Below, one piece after another: positions 1 to 7,290 of a stretch of DNA of 8,013 nt. Under the pieces are notes generated by a model. The model was given only the letters and a program-made list of their open reading frames with translations. It was not told where the DNA came from and searched no databases. The stretch is from NCBI GenBank assembly GCA_000434735.1, contig FR881247.1, positions 43,319 through 51,331 of the forward strand, read 5' to 3'. Positions within the stretch are counted from its first letter, which is position 1; each line of letters starts with the position of its first letter. The position numbers and the translations under genes were made by a program. Origin of the DNA: Bacteroides sp. CAG:530. GTDB taxonomy: Bacteria; Bacteroidota; Bacteroidia; Bacteroidales; Bacteroidaceae.

Positions 1-1
1 G

Positions 2-1519
2 CAGGAATACGAATATGGTAAGCCTCTGTACGCAGTGAAAGAAGTAGGAACTACCGACATCACCGGTACACGACAGACTTTCTGGCCCGATGCGAGCATT
101 TTTGTAACAACCGAATATAAATATAACATTCTGCAAGCGCGTATGCGCGAATTGGCTTATCTGAACAAAGGCATCACCATTACCCTTACCGATAAGCGCG
201 TAAAAGAAGAAGATGGAAGCTACAAAAAAGAAGTATTCCACTCTGAAGAAGGCGTAAAAGAATTCGTGCGCTTCTTGAACTCAAGCAACACTCCGCTTAT
301 CGACGATGTTATTTATCTGAATACAGAAAAGCAGGGTGTGCCCATTGAATGCGCCATCATGTATAACACCGGATTCCGCGAAAATCTGCACTCGTATGTA
401 AACAATATCAATACGATTGAAGGTGGTACGCACGAAGCTGGTTTCCGTACAGCACTGACACGTGTACTTAAAAAATATGCCGAAGAGAGCAAAGCTCTTG
501 AGAAAGCAAAAGTAGAAATCTCTGGTGAGGACTTCCGCGAAGGTCTTATCGCCGTTATCTCTGTTAAGGTTTCAGAACCGCAGTTCGAAGGACAGACCAA
601 GACTAAGTTGGGTAACAACGAAGTGAGCGGTGCCGTTAATCAGGCTGTAGGTGAAGCGTTGACCAACTATCTTGAAGAGCATCCTAAGGAAGCTAAGATG
701 ATAGTCGACAAGGTTGTGCTGGCAGCTACCGCACGTGTAGCAGCACGCAAGGCACGCGAATCGGTTCAGCGCAAGAGCCCGATGGGTGGAGGCGGATTGC
801 CGGGTAAACTGGCCGACTGCTCAAGCCGTACTGCCGAAGAATGCGAATTGTTCCTCGTCGAGGGTGACTCGGCAGGTGGTTCTGCTAAACAAGGTCGTAG
901 CCGTCAGTTCCAAGCTATTCTGCCGCTTCGCGGTAAGATATTGAACGTGGAAAAAGCCATGTGGCACAAAGCGTTCGAGAGCGATGAAGTAAACAATATC
1001 ATTCAGGCACTGGGTGTGCGTTTCGGCGTAGAAGGCGAAGAAGATAGCAAGAAAGCTAACATCGACAAGTTGCGTTATCACAAGGTAATCATCATGACCG
1101 ATGCCGATGTCGATGGTTCTCACATCGACACCCTTATCATGACATTGTTCTACCGCTATATGCCTCAGGTTATTCAGGGCGGACACTTATACATAGCCAA
1201 CCCGCCGTTGTACAAATGTACCAAGGGCAAGGTTAGCGAGTATTGCTATACCGACGAAGAGCGTCAGGCGTTCATGCAGAAGTATGGCGACGGTACTGAA
1301 AACGGTATCCACACTCAGCGATATAAAGGTTTGGGAGAAATGAACCCGGAACAGTTGTGGGAAACTACCATGAACCCGGAAACACGTATCCTGAAGCAGG
1401 TTAGTATAGAGAATGCAGCCGATGCCGACTATATCTTCTCTATGCTGATGGGCGACGATGTTGCTCCACGCCGTGAATTTATTGAGAAACATGCCACTTA
1501 TGCTAATATCGATGCATAA
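2..1519 (+). CDS. gyrB: DNA gyrase subunit B, 5'-truncated by the window edge
   Basis: ATPase subunit of the type II topoisomerase that introduces negative supercoils into DNA, working in the cytoplasm as A2B2 with GyrA. The frame is open to the left edge, so the GTG at 35 is an internal valine, not a start. 505 residues are present. Against a usual length near 650, about 145 are missing, including most of the GHKL ATP-binding pocket. Visible are the start of the transducer region (TGTRQTFWPD), the ATP-contacting QTK loop (593-601), PMGGGGLPGKLADCSSR, the TOPRIM domain with its catalytic Glu in VEGDSAGGSA (codon at 860), the metal-binding DADVDG (1100-1117), and the GyrA-contacting tail QRYKGLGEMNPEQLW (from 1316). 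The EGD and RGKILNVE segments, where GyrB quinolone-resistance changes map in E. coli, look wild type. The ~170-residue insert of E. coli GyrB is absent, as in most bacteria. ParE is the alternative, but the whole reads as GyrB. Confidence 0.97.
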   Translation, partial: QEYEYGKPLYAVKEVGTTDITGTRQTFWPDASIFVTTEYKYNILQARMRELAYLNKGITITLTDKRVKEEDGSYKKEVFHSEEGVKEFVRFLNSSNTPLIDDVIYLNTEKQGVPIECAIMYNTGFRENLHSYVNNINTIEGGTHEAGFRTALTRVLKKYAEESKALEKAKVEISGEDFREGLIAVISVKVSEPQFEGQTKTKLGNNEVSGAVNQAVGEALTNYLEEHPKEAKMIVDKVVLAATARVAARKARESVQRKSPMGGGGLPGKLADCSSRTAEECELFLVEGDSAGGSAKQGRSRQFQAILPLRGKILNVEKAMWHKAFESDEVNNIIQALGVRFGVEGEEDSKKANIDKLRYHKVIIMTDADVDGSHIDTLIMTLFYRYMPQVIQGGHLYIANPPLYKCTKGKVSEYCYTDEERQAFMQKYGDGTENGIHTQRYKGLGEMNPEQLWETTMNPETRILKQVSIENAADADYIFSMLMGDDVAPRREFIEKHATYANIDA

Positions 1520-1593
1520 GCGAAGTGTTGATATGTAAATTAAAACAACCAACCTAATTAATCTAAAATCCTACCTCACATCTTACAATGAGG

Positions 1594-1633
1594 AAACTCC
1601 GGAACTTCTGCACAGAATTTCCGGAGTTTTTTT
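1594..1633 (+). terminator. Rho-independent terminator of gyrB
   Basis: An 11-bp perfect stem pairs AAACTCCGGAA (1594-1604) with TTCCGGAGTTT (1619-1629). The loop can extend the stem by about four more pairs (TTCT with AGAA) past one C/T mismatch. A run of seven T (1627-1633) follows. It lies 75 nt after the gyrB stop codon. The T-run directly touches the in-frame ATG at 1634, which argues against that ATG starting the next gene. Confidence 0.93.
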
Positions 1634-1667
1634 ATGCCCATACGGGAAGTATGTCAATCAAAATCAG

Positions 1668-1675
1668 TATTTTTG
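1668..1675 (+). promoter_or_regulatory. Putative Bacteroides -7 promoter element for malQ
   Basis: TATTTTTG fits the Bacteroides primary-sigma consensus TAnnTTTG. It lies 35 nt after the gyrB terminator and would start transcription around 1680-1685, giving a leader of about 30 nt before the ATG at 1715. I see no good TTTG at the -33 position, so this rests on one half of the consensus plus its location. Confidence 0.5.
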
Positions 1676-1714
1676 AAAATGATTGATAATAACAGAACTA
1701 ATACAACAGAAAAC

Positions 1715-4396
1715 ATGAAGCTAATATTCCGCATTCAGTACAGAACTATCTGGGGAGAAAACCTCGTGGTTCTTATCGACAATGAAAATGGAACGGCCCA
1801 AGAAATATCGCTATCTACAGCTAACGGCAACGATTGGCAGGGAGAATGCGTCATCCCCGACGAAGAGCGCAGAACTGCCGTAAACTATCGGTATGCCATC
1901 TATCGCAATAAACAATGCATACGAAAGGAATTAAGCCCGATGCCGCACACTGTGTATATGGGCAACAAGCAACAGCAGATATATATAATAGACGACTGCT
2001 GGAGAGACGTGCCGCACGATAACTACCGCTACAGCTCGGCTTTCGGAGGGTTCTATACTACAGAGCCAGCCAACGTATTGGCGGATAGTGTAGGCAGCTG
2101 CATAGTATTCAGAGCCGTATGCCCCGGACTCGACAAGAAGCAGCAGCGACTTGGCATCTCGGGTAGCTGCGATGCGTTAGGACGCTGGGAGGCTTGTCGC
2201 CCACTACGTATGCACGAAGTACAGCCCAACGTATGGCAGTTGGCGATAGACTCAAGCACGCTACGCTCGCCTTTCGAATATAAGTTCGTGGCCATTAATG
2301 AAGAAACAGGAGCTATAGAGGCATGGGAAGCCGGGAATAACCGCATTTTCAACATACAGCCGCTGATGCGTGGCGAAACTTATTTGCCTATGGAAACGGA
2401 AGTTTCGTTCCAGAGCAAGCCTTGCCGCATTGCGGGAACTGCCATACCGGTATTCTCGCTTCGCTCTGAAGGCAGTTTCGGTACAGGCGACTTCGGCGAC
2501 TTGAAGAAGCTCATTGAATGGGCTGTCATGACCAAGCAAAAAGCCGTACAAATATTGCCCATCAATGACACTACCATGTCGCACACTTGGATGGACTCTT
2601 ACCCATATAACAGTATCTCTATCTATGCTTTCCACCCAATGTACATTGACGTTAGGCAGTTGCCCCAACTAAAAGACACCGCCCGCAGAGAGTACTACGA
2701 AGAGGAAAGACAGAAACTGAACAAGTTGCCTCAGCTTGATTACGAAGGAGTGAACAACGTAAAGCGAGCTTATCTGAAAGAAATATACGTTCAGGAAGGC
2801 GAAGCCATATTAGCGTCAAAAAAGTTTAAAGAATTTTACAATAATAACAAAGAATGGCTCATACCGTATGCCGCTTATTCGTTCCTAAGAGATAAGTTTC
2901 ACACATCCGATTTCAACAATTGGAGGGAATACAGCAAGTACGATCCCGAACTGATACAGACTCTCTGCGACGAGAAGAGCACCAACTATAAAGAGATAGC
3001 ATTCCACCTATTCATTCAGTTCGAGCTGCACGTACAACTGCTGAAAGCGTGCAACTACGGACGCGAAAAAGGTGTATTGGTAAAAGGCGACATCCCTATC
3101 GGAATAAGTCGCACCAGCGTAGAAGCGTGGATAGAGCCGCAATACTTCAACATGAACGGACAAGCCGGAGCACCGCCCGACGCATTCTCTACCAACGGAC
3201 AGAACTGGGGAATGCCTACCTATAACTGGATGGTAATGCAGAAAGACAACTACCGCTGGTGGCAAAAGCGTTTCAAGAAGATGGCAGAATATTTCACTGC
3301 ATACCGCATAGACCATATCTTGGGATTCTTCCGCATATGGGAAATTCCTATCCACTCAGTACACGGGTTGCTGGGTCAGTTTGTGCCGTCAATACCCATG
3401 AGCGAAGAAGAGATTCGCAGTTTCGGACTGAATTTCAGAGAAGACTTCTTACAGCCGTACATCAACGAATATATCCTTAACACTCAGTTTGGCGAGGATT
3501 TGGAGTATGTAAAAGAGACGTTCGTCCGGCATCTGCATCACGACCTGTACGCCATACGCCCGGAGTTCAACACGCAGCGTAAGATAGAGGCTTACTTTGC
3601 AGGAAAGGACGATGAGCACAGCCAGTCGCTAAAAGAGAAGTTATACGCATTGGTAAGCGATGTATTGTTCGTGCCCGACCATAGTCGCCCCGGCATGTAT
3701 CACCCACGCATAGCCGTACAAAACGACTATACATTCCTCCGCCTTCACGAGAAGGAAAAGGATGCGTTCAACAACCTGTATAATCATTACTACTACCAGC
3801 GCCACAACGACTTCTGGTATGGCGAGGCCATGAAGAAGCTTCCTATACTTACACAAGCCACACAGATGCTGGTATGCGGCGAAGACCTTGGCATGGTGCC
3901 CGACTGTGTGCCTTGGGTGATGAACCAACTGCAGATACTCTCGCTCGAAATACAGCGTATGCCTAAGCAGACAGGACTCGAATTCGGCCGTCTCGACCAA
4001 TATCCATATCTGTCAGTCTGCACCATAGGTACACACGATATGTCTACACTGCGCGGCTGGTGGAAAGAAGACCCTGCACAGACCGAAAGATACTATCACA
4101 ACGAGTTAGGTCACTGGGGCGAAGTGCCATCGGTTGCCCCCGGATGGGTCTGCGAAGAAGTGGTACGCCGTCATCTGGAATGCCCGTCGATGCTGTGCAT
4201 TCTTACATGGCAAGACTGGCTCTCTATGGACGAAAAGATGCGCAACCCCGACATTCAGGCAGAGCGTATCAACATTCCTGCCAATCCTCACCACTACTGG
4301 CGATGGAGAATGCACATCACGTTAGAACAACTGATGGAGCTGGACAGCCTCAACAAGAAGATAGAAAACATGATAACTGAAAGCGGAAGAGACTAA
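1715..4396 (+). CDS. malQ: 4-alpha-glucanotransferase (amylomaltase), CBM20-CBM20-GH77, DPE2-like
   Basis: Disproportionating enzyme that moves glucosyl or maltosyl units between alpha-1,4-glucans. It has no signal peptide, so it should act in the cytoplasm on imported maltose and maltodextrins or on glycogen. With the start at 1715 it has 893 residues: a first CBM20-type module (about 1-110), a second (about 125-215) ending in the typical WEAGNNRIF (204-212), then GH77 from about 240 (SEGSFGTGDFGDL). Predicted catalytic residues are nucleophile Asp533 (RIDH), acid/base Glu723 (CGEDLG) and Asp775 (GTHD). Asp533 and Glu723 are 190 residues apart, against about 50 in ordinary MalQ, so some 140 residues are inserted in the barrel, as in plant DPE2. 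Start choice: the in-frame ATGs at 1634 and 1679 touch the gyrB terminator and overlap or follow the promoter element, while the CBM20 fold begins right after MKLIF. The leader is A-rich without a Shine-Dalgarno sequence, usual in Bacteroides. The gene appears monocistronic. Confidence 0.95.
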   Translation: MKLIFRIQYRTIWGENLVVLIDNENGTAQEISLSTANGNDWQGECVIPDEERRTAVNYRYAIYRNKQCIRKELSPMPHTVYMGNKQQQIYIIDDCWRDVPHDNYRYSSAFGGFYTTEPANVLADSVGSCIVFRAVCPGLDKKQQRLGISGSCDALGRWEACRPLRMHEVQPNVWQLAIDSSTLRSPFEYKFVAINEETGAIEAWEAGNNRIFNIQPLMRGETYLPMETEVSFQSKPCRIAGTAIPVFSLRSEGSFGTGDFGDLKKLIEWAVMTKQKAVQILPINDTTMSHTWMDSYPYNSISIYAFHPMYIDVRQLPQLKDTARREYYEEERQKLNKLPQLDYEGVNNVKRAYLKEIYVQEGEAILASKKFKEFYNNNKEWLIPYAAYSFLRDKFHTSDFNNWREYSKYDPELIQTLCDEKSTNYKEIAFHLFIQFELHVQLLKACNYGREKGVLVKGDIPIGISRTSVEAWIEPQYFNMNGQAGAPPDAFSTNGQNWGMPTYNWMVMQKDNYRWWQKRFKKMAEYFTAYRIDHILGFFRIWEIPIHSVHGLLGQFVPSIPMSEEEIRSFGLNFREDFLQPYINEYILNTQFGEDLEYVKETFVRHLHHDLYAIRPEFNTQRKIEAYFAGKDDEHSQSLKEKLYALVSDVLFVPDHSRPGMYHPRIAVQNDYTFLRLHEKEKDAFNNLYNHYYYQRHNDFWYGEAMKKLPILTQATQMLVCGEDLGMVPDCVPWVMNQLQILSLEIQRMPKQTGLEFGRLDQYPYLSVCTIGTHDMSTLRGWWKEDPAQTERYYHNELGHWGEVPSVAPGWVCEEVVRRHLECPSMLCILTWQDWLSMDEKMRNPDIQAERINIPANPHHYWRWRMHITLEQLMELDSLNKKIENMITESGRD

Positions 4397-4480
4397 CGCT
4401 ATCAAGCTTAAGAACCAATATAGTTCCGCCATACAAGCAGTAAATTTAGCGGATAAGAAAAAGACCTTGAAAAACAGGAA

Positions 4481-4524
4481 AAAGAATGCGAGTGGACAAC
4501 CTTCCATTCGCATTCTTTCATTTT
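4481..4524 (+). terminator. Terminator hairpin after malQ, probably bidirectional
   Basis: A 16-bp stem pairs 4481-4496 with 4503-4518, with a single G-T wobble at 4492/4507 and a 6-nt loop CAACCT. On the + strand it is followed by CATTTTAACC. On the - strand the arm runs into TTCTTTTTCC and then another T-rich stretch, so it could also stop read-through from the facing operon. It lies 84 nt past the malQ stop codon. Confidence 0.8.
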
Positions 4525-4563
4525 AACCATCGCAATGTTTCATTTTAACCATCGAATTCTTTC
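4516..4563. repeat. Short 22-bp-period direct repeat, two copies plus a remnant
   Basis: TTTCATTTTAACCATCG occurs at 4516-4532 and again, identical over 17 bases, at 4538-4554, a period of 22. A third, degraded unit begins at 4560: ATTCTTTC at 4556-4563 repeats ATTCTTTC at 4512-4519, exactly 44 bases on. The first copy overlaps the 3' arm of the malQ terminator. Slipped-strand duplication is the simplest origin, and no function is evident. Confidence 0.75.
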
Positions 4564-4587
4564 GCCATTAACAATACCATAAAATAA

Positions 4588-4627
4588 CGGCCGGACTTCC
4601 ACCCTTTTATCGGGAGAAATCCGGCCG
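4588..4627 (-). terminator. Terminator of the - strand lipoprotein operon
   Basis: A GC-rich 8-bp outer stem pairs CGGCCGGA (4588-4595) with TCCGGCCG (4620-4627). Inside it further pairs form with two small interruptions (TTC with GAA, CCC with GGG) around a loop of about 7 nt. Read on the - strand the stem begins 27 nt after the stop codon at 4655 and is followed by a T-rich tail (TTATTTTATGG). On the + strand it is followed by CTGTTTTAG, so it may act both ways. Confidence 0.8.
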
Positions 4628-4654
4628 CTGTTTTAGTTACCTATAAACGATTTA

Positions 4655-6058
4655 TTATTCTTCTGTAGAAGGAGTATAAATTCTCAATCTGTTCAAGATA
4701 GCTCCATAATAACTACTGCTGAAATATCCATCAGCAAATGTAATCCTAATATACTTAGCCTTCACTGGTTTACGGAACGAGACAAACTGTGCTGTACTAT
4801 TAGGCAACTCTAATTCGTCTTTCTTGAATGTTTTACCGTCAAGACTAGTTTCAATAGAAGTTTTTCCTGAGTAAGTATATCCACGCGTGTAACTTAATAT
4901 CATAGAAGAGATTTCAATCTGTTCAGCAGCTTCTACCAAAATTTGTTGGTATGACTGTATATATCCAATTTGTGAAGTTTTCTCAAGGATAGATTTCCAC
5001 TCACCCCAAGATCCGTAAGAATTACCGTCTACAGTTACATTCCAATCTGTGAAATTCTGAATAGAAGTACCTGTTGGCGATGTAGTAGTATAAGCATTAG
5101 GAAGTTCCATTACATTGAAAGTCAAGTAACAAGTCATTCTGTCGCTCAGTCCGGCACCTACGCCTTCCACCTTGCTCACAACAACAGGCACAATGTAGTT
5201 TTCTCCTACTTTCACGCTTGCCATCTTATCAGAGAATGTCAAGGCGAAAGTTTCTTCCGGTCCATACTCACCCTTCTTGATATGCATTACAGAAGTTTCC
5301 AAAGCTACGTTTTCCATAGGCTTGTAATCAGTTCCGTTAATTGCATTATAAGAATCTATCAACTTGTTGTCTATCTCCAGATGAACTGTTATATCGTCAT
5401 CAGGAATCCATTCTGTACTAACCATAGCATTCCAATATATGCGGCCAGGATTTTCCGGTTCGTACACCTTACCGTCAAGCATTTTCACGGTTGTGCTGGC
5501 GCCAGAACCTATATATACCTTATTAGCCTTATAGGTAGAAGTAAATGTAAGGAACATCTTGCTGGTTTGGCTCATAGATACGCCACCACCTTCTACCGAT
5601 GTCATTACGATAGGAAGGATATAGTTCTCAGCTCCATTCTGGAACTCGGTCATATCAGTAAGTTTCAGCTTCAGCGAATCGGCAGAGATATATTTACCCT
5701 GTTCTATAACGAGAGTAGCGTTATCCAGCTGAGCCGATTTCACAAATGTATAGTTAGTACCATGCTCCTTATTGTAAGCGTCTACCAAAGAACCGTCGAT
5801 GGTAAAGTGAGCCACCAATCTTTCGGAAGCAGGCTTAGTACATCTTACAGGAGTCAAATTGCGTTCAGACGCGATTTTGGTCAAGAACGTACCGTTACCT
5901 TTATAAACCATTTCACCGTTAGTTTCTGCCGGCGAATAGATATAAACATAGTTTACATCGTATGGGTCGGTCGATTCGTCATCGCTACAAGCCGTCATCA
6001 GCGGAAGCAACGCTACTGCCGACACAACCATAAACAAGTATTTATATAACTTTTTCAT
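4655..6058 (-). CDS. Surface lipoprotein, two DUF1735 domains and a discoidin-like C-terminus
   Basis: 467-residue predicted outer-membrane lipoprotein, probably a surface glycan-binding protein. The signal peptide ends in the lipobox LMTAC, with Cys24 as the lipidated residue. SDDE follows, an acidic stretch of the kind that exports Bacteroides lipoproteins to the outer face. Two DUF1735 (BT_3987-like N-terminal) domains follow, about 35-175 and 177-315, sharing DAYNKEHGTNY (93-103) and DSYNAINGTDY (235-245) and later YILPIVM / YIVPVVV. Residues about 335-463 look like an F5/8 type C (discoidin) jelly roll: a W-rich entry (NFTDWN, SWGEW), TSLDGKTF, and a closing KYIRITF. I see no catalytic motif. 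It is the last gene of its operon, 18 nt after its neighbour, with only a weak purine stretch (AAGTAGAAA) before the ATG. Ligand unknown; host glycans or glycoproteins are inferred from the GH18 gene. The discoidin call is the least certain part. Confidence 0.86.
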   Translation of the reverse strand: MKKLYKYLFMVVSAVALLPLMTACSDDESTDPYDVNYVYIYSPAETNGEMVYKGNGTFLTKIASERNLTPVRCTKPASERLVAHFTIDGSLVDAYNKEHGTNYTFVKSAQLDNATLVIEQGKYISADSLKLKLTDMTEFQNGAENYILPIVMTSVEGGGVSMSQTSKMFLTFTSTYKANKVYIGSGASTTVKMLDGKVYEPENPGRIYWNAMVSTEWIPDDDITVHLEIDNKLIDSYNAINGTDYKPMENVALETSVMHIKKGEYGPEETFALTFSDKMASVKVGENYIVPVVVSKVEGVGAGLSDRMTCYLTFNVMELPNAYTTTSPTGTSIQNFTDWNVTVDGNSYGSWGEWKSILEKTSQIGYIQSYQQILVEAAEQIEISSMILSYTRGYTYSGKTSIETSLDGKTFKKDELELPNSTAQFVSFRKPVKAKYIRITFADGYFSSSYYGAILNRLRIYTPSTEE

Positions 6059-6076
6059 AACAATTTCTACTTTTAA

Positions 6077-7270
6077 TTATTGAGCAAACGAATAAGTAGC
6101 CCAAGTAAATGAAGAGCTTCCGTCCGAAGACATATTACCTACCTGCACATCGTGTCCGTTTCCGGTTACGTCTTTCAGAGTAGTATTGCCCTCACCTTCA
6201 TTCATAGGCAAGTACAAAATCAAGTTCTTATCTGTATAGTTCACTTCCTTATACATGTTCTTCTTGATTTGGTTAGCAGTACGAGTTACTTTCCACAAAC
6301 GAACTTGGCAAAGCTCGCAATTATCGCGGAAGTATTGCTGTCCAGAAGAAACCATCTGCAGCTTGTTGATTATCATAGGCTGACCAACAGCACTTGTCAA
6401 TGAAGCTATAGCAGTACCGTTCTTATACAATGTAGAAGTACCCGAAGCCGCATCGTAAGTAATAGCGAAGTGATACCAAACATTTGCTTCAAGTCCGCTT
6501 GTGTTAGGATCACCAGTATCGAACTGACCACCCATTGTCTTCACCTGCAAGAAGTTGTTAAGATAGCCAGAACCCGATTTGTTGCTATAAACCAAGTCAC
6601 CAAAACGGATGTAAAGTTCAGAGTCGCCACTACCAGAGTCAAAGATTGCCTGGTTGTTAATAGAGAAGTTGCTCATCTTAACCCACCATTCCAAAGTATA
6701 GTTAGTAAGGCTCAAGCCCCAATCACCTTCGGGAGCCGCCTTCATAGCGTTAGCATAAGTAAACTTAGGAACAGGCTGTTTCAACGGTTTAACCAATACC
6801 AGCAAGAAAGAAGACGAAGCTTCAGCCTTAGCTACTCCATTAGCGTTTCTGATAGCTATAGGCAATGCGTACTGCGCTCCACCTTCGGCCTCGAACGAAG
6901 CGATATCTATGTTAATAGGATTGGCACTTACAGAGCCTGCTGCGATTTTTACTTCCTTAGGGAAAGTAACATGTTCTGCAGCGATAGCCTTATAAGCTGT
7001 TTCATTCTTTCTGTTGTAAGCAGCCAGAGCCTCTTCGTCGAGGAAGAGTTCAGCTGTTACATCATGATCTAAAGCCTTGGCCAAACGTACTGTTACCGAT
7101 GTACGTGTAGAGCCTTCATCCTGCAAGGTCACTTCTTCTGCCTTAGCCGAAGATGCCTCGTTTATATAAATCAGATTGTCTACCGATTCATATTCGGCGT
7201 TTTCACAAGCCGACTGACTGAGGGCCAACAGCCCCAGTGTAAAGAGTTTGAATAATGTATTTCTCTTCAT
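6077..7270 (-). CDS. Lipoprotein with DUF1735 and LamG/concanavalin A-like domains
   Basis: 397-residue predicted lipoprotein and candidate glycan-binding partner of the upstream GH18 enzyme. The signal peptide ends LSQSAC, with Cys22 lipidated. The residues behind it (ENAEYE) are partly acidic but not the clean SDDE run of the neighbouring lipoprotein. One DUF1735 domain spans about 30-162, with the family's AAYNRKNETAY at 83-93 and YALPIAI at 134-140. Residues about 170-395 form a LamG/laminin-G-like jelly roll: LEWWVKM (193-199), WYHFAITYD (265-273), LYKNGTAI (281-288), CQVRLWKVTRT (321-331) and LILYLPMNEGEG (350-361). A CxxC pair (Cys318, Cys321) precedes the VRLW strand. No glycosidase residues are evident, so binding is likelier than catalysis, though some LamG-like folds are enzymes. 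The start is supported by the signal peptide and an AAGGAA 8 nt upstream. The gaps of 20 and 18 nt indicate one transcript. Confidence 0.87.
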   Translation of the reverse strand: MKRNTLFKLFTLGLLALSQSACENAEYESVDNLIYINEASSAKAEEVTLQDEGSTRTSVTVRLAKALDHDVTAELFLDEEALAAYNRKNETAYKAIAAEHVTFPKEVKIAAGSVSANPINIDIASFEAEGGAQYALPIAIRNANGVAKAEASSSFLLVLVKPLKQPVPKFTYANAMKAAPEGDWGLSLTNYTLEWWVKMSNFSINNQAIFDSGSGDSELYIRFGDLVYSNKSGSGYLNNFLQVKTMGGQFDTGDPNTSGLEANVWYHFAITYDAASGTSTLYKNGTAIASLTSAVGQPMIINKLQMVSSGQQYFRDNCELCQVRLWKVTRTANQIKKNMYKEVNYTDKNLILYLPMNEGEGNTTLKDVTGNGHDVQVGNMSSDGSSSFTWATYSFAQ

Positions 7271-7278
7271 AATAACGA

Positions 7279-7284
7279 TTCCTT
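7279..7284 (-). promoter_or_regulatory. Shine-Dalgarno-like site before the DUF1735-LamG gene
   Basis: AAGGAA on the - strand, 8 nt before the ATG ending at 7268. It fixes that start and lies within the 20-nt gap after the GH18 stop codon. Such a clear site is uncommon in Bacteroides, where A-rich leaders usually stand in for it. Confidence 0.55.
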
Positions 7285-7290
7285 TCTACA

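Larger units (their letters stand above)
4397..4654. other. Convergent intergenic region without a gene
   Basis: This 258-bp stretch separates malQ (+) from the lipoprotein operon (-), so both stop codons point into it. It holds two long hairpins and, between them, a small direct repeat, all listed separately. The first ~80 bp after malQ show nothing I can name, and no ORF, tRNA or ncRNA is supported. Confidence 0.8.

Noticed and set aside
35..37. GTG as a start codon of gyrB
   Set aside because: The frame is open upstream to the window edge and the upstream residues (EYEYGKPLYAV) continue GyrB homology, so the gene is cut by the window rather than starting here.
821..1552. Two abutting 121-codon open frames on the - strand across the gyrB 3' end
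   Set aside because: They are antisense to the highly conserved TOPRIM and C-terminal parts of gyrB, which fully explain the sequence. No domain or promoter is seen.
4425..4453. Small inverted repeat TCCGC / GCGGA downstream of malQ
   Set aside because: Only 5 bp with a ~20-nt loop, well within chance, and no T-run follows.
4322..4513. 63-codon - strand frame with a hydrophobic stretch, overlapping the malQ 3' end and the first intergenic hairpin
   Set aside because: It starts inside the terminator stem and runs antisense into malQ. The hydrophobic run comes from complementing A-rich sequence.
4481..4563. Possible CRISPR-like or insertion-sequence remnant
   Set aside because: Two and a bit copies at a 22-bp period leave no spacers, and there is no transposase frame or terminal inverted repeat. 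A simple tandem duplication next to a terminator explains it.
5282..6049. 255-codon open frame on the + strand, antisense to the discoidin-type lipoprotein
   Set aside because: It lies wholly inside a gene with a clear lipoprotein signal and known domains. The translation has no recognisable domain and reads as the complement of that gene's codons.
6470..7072. 200-codon open frame on the + strand, antisense to the DUF1735-LamG gene
   Set aside because: Same reasoning: an antisense shadow with no start signals or family resemblance.
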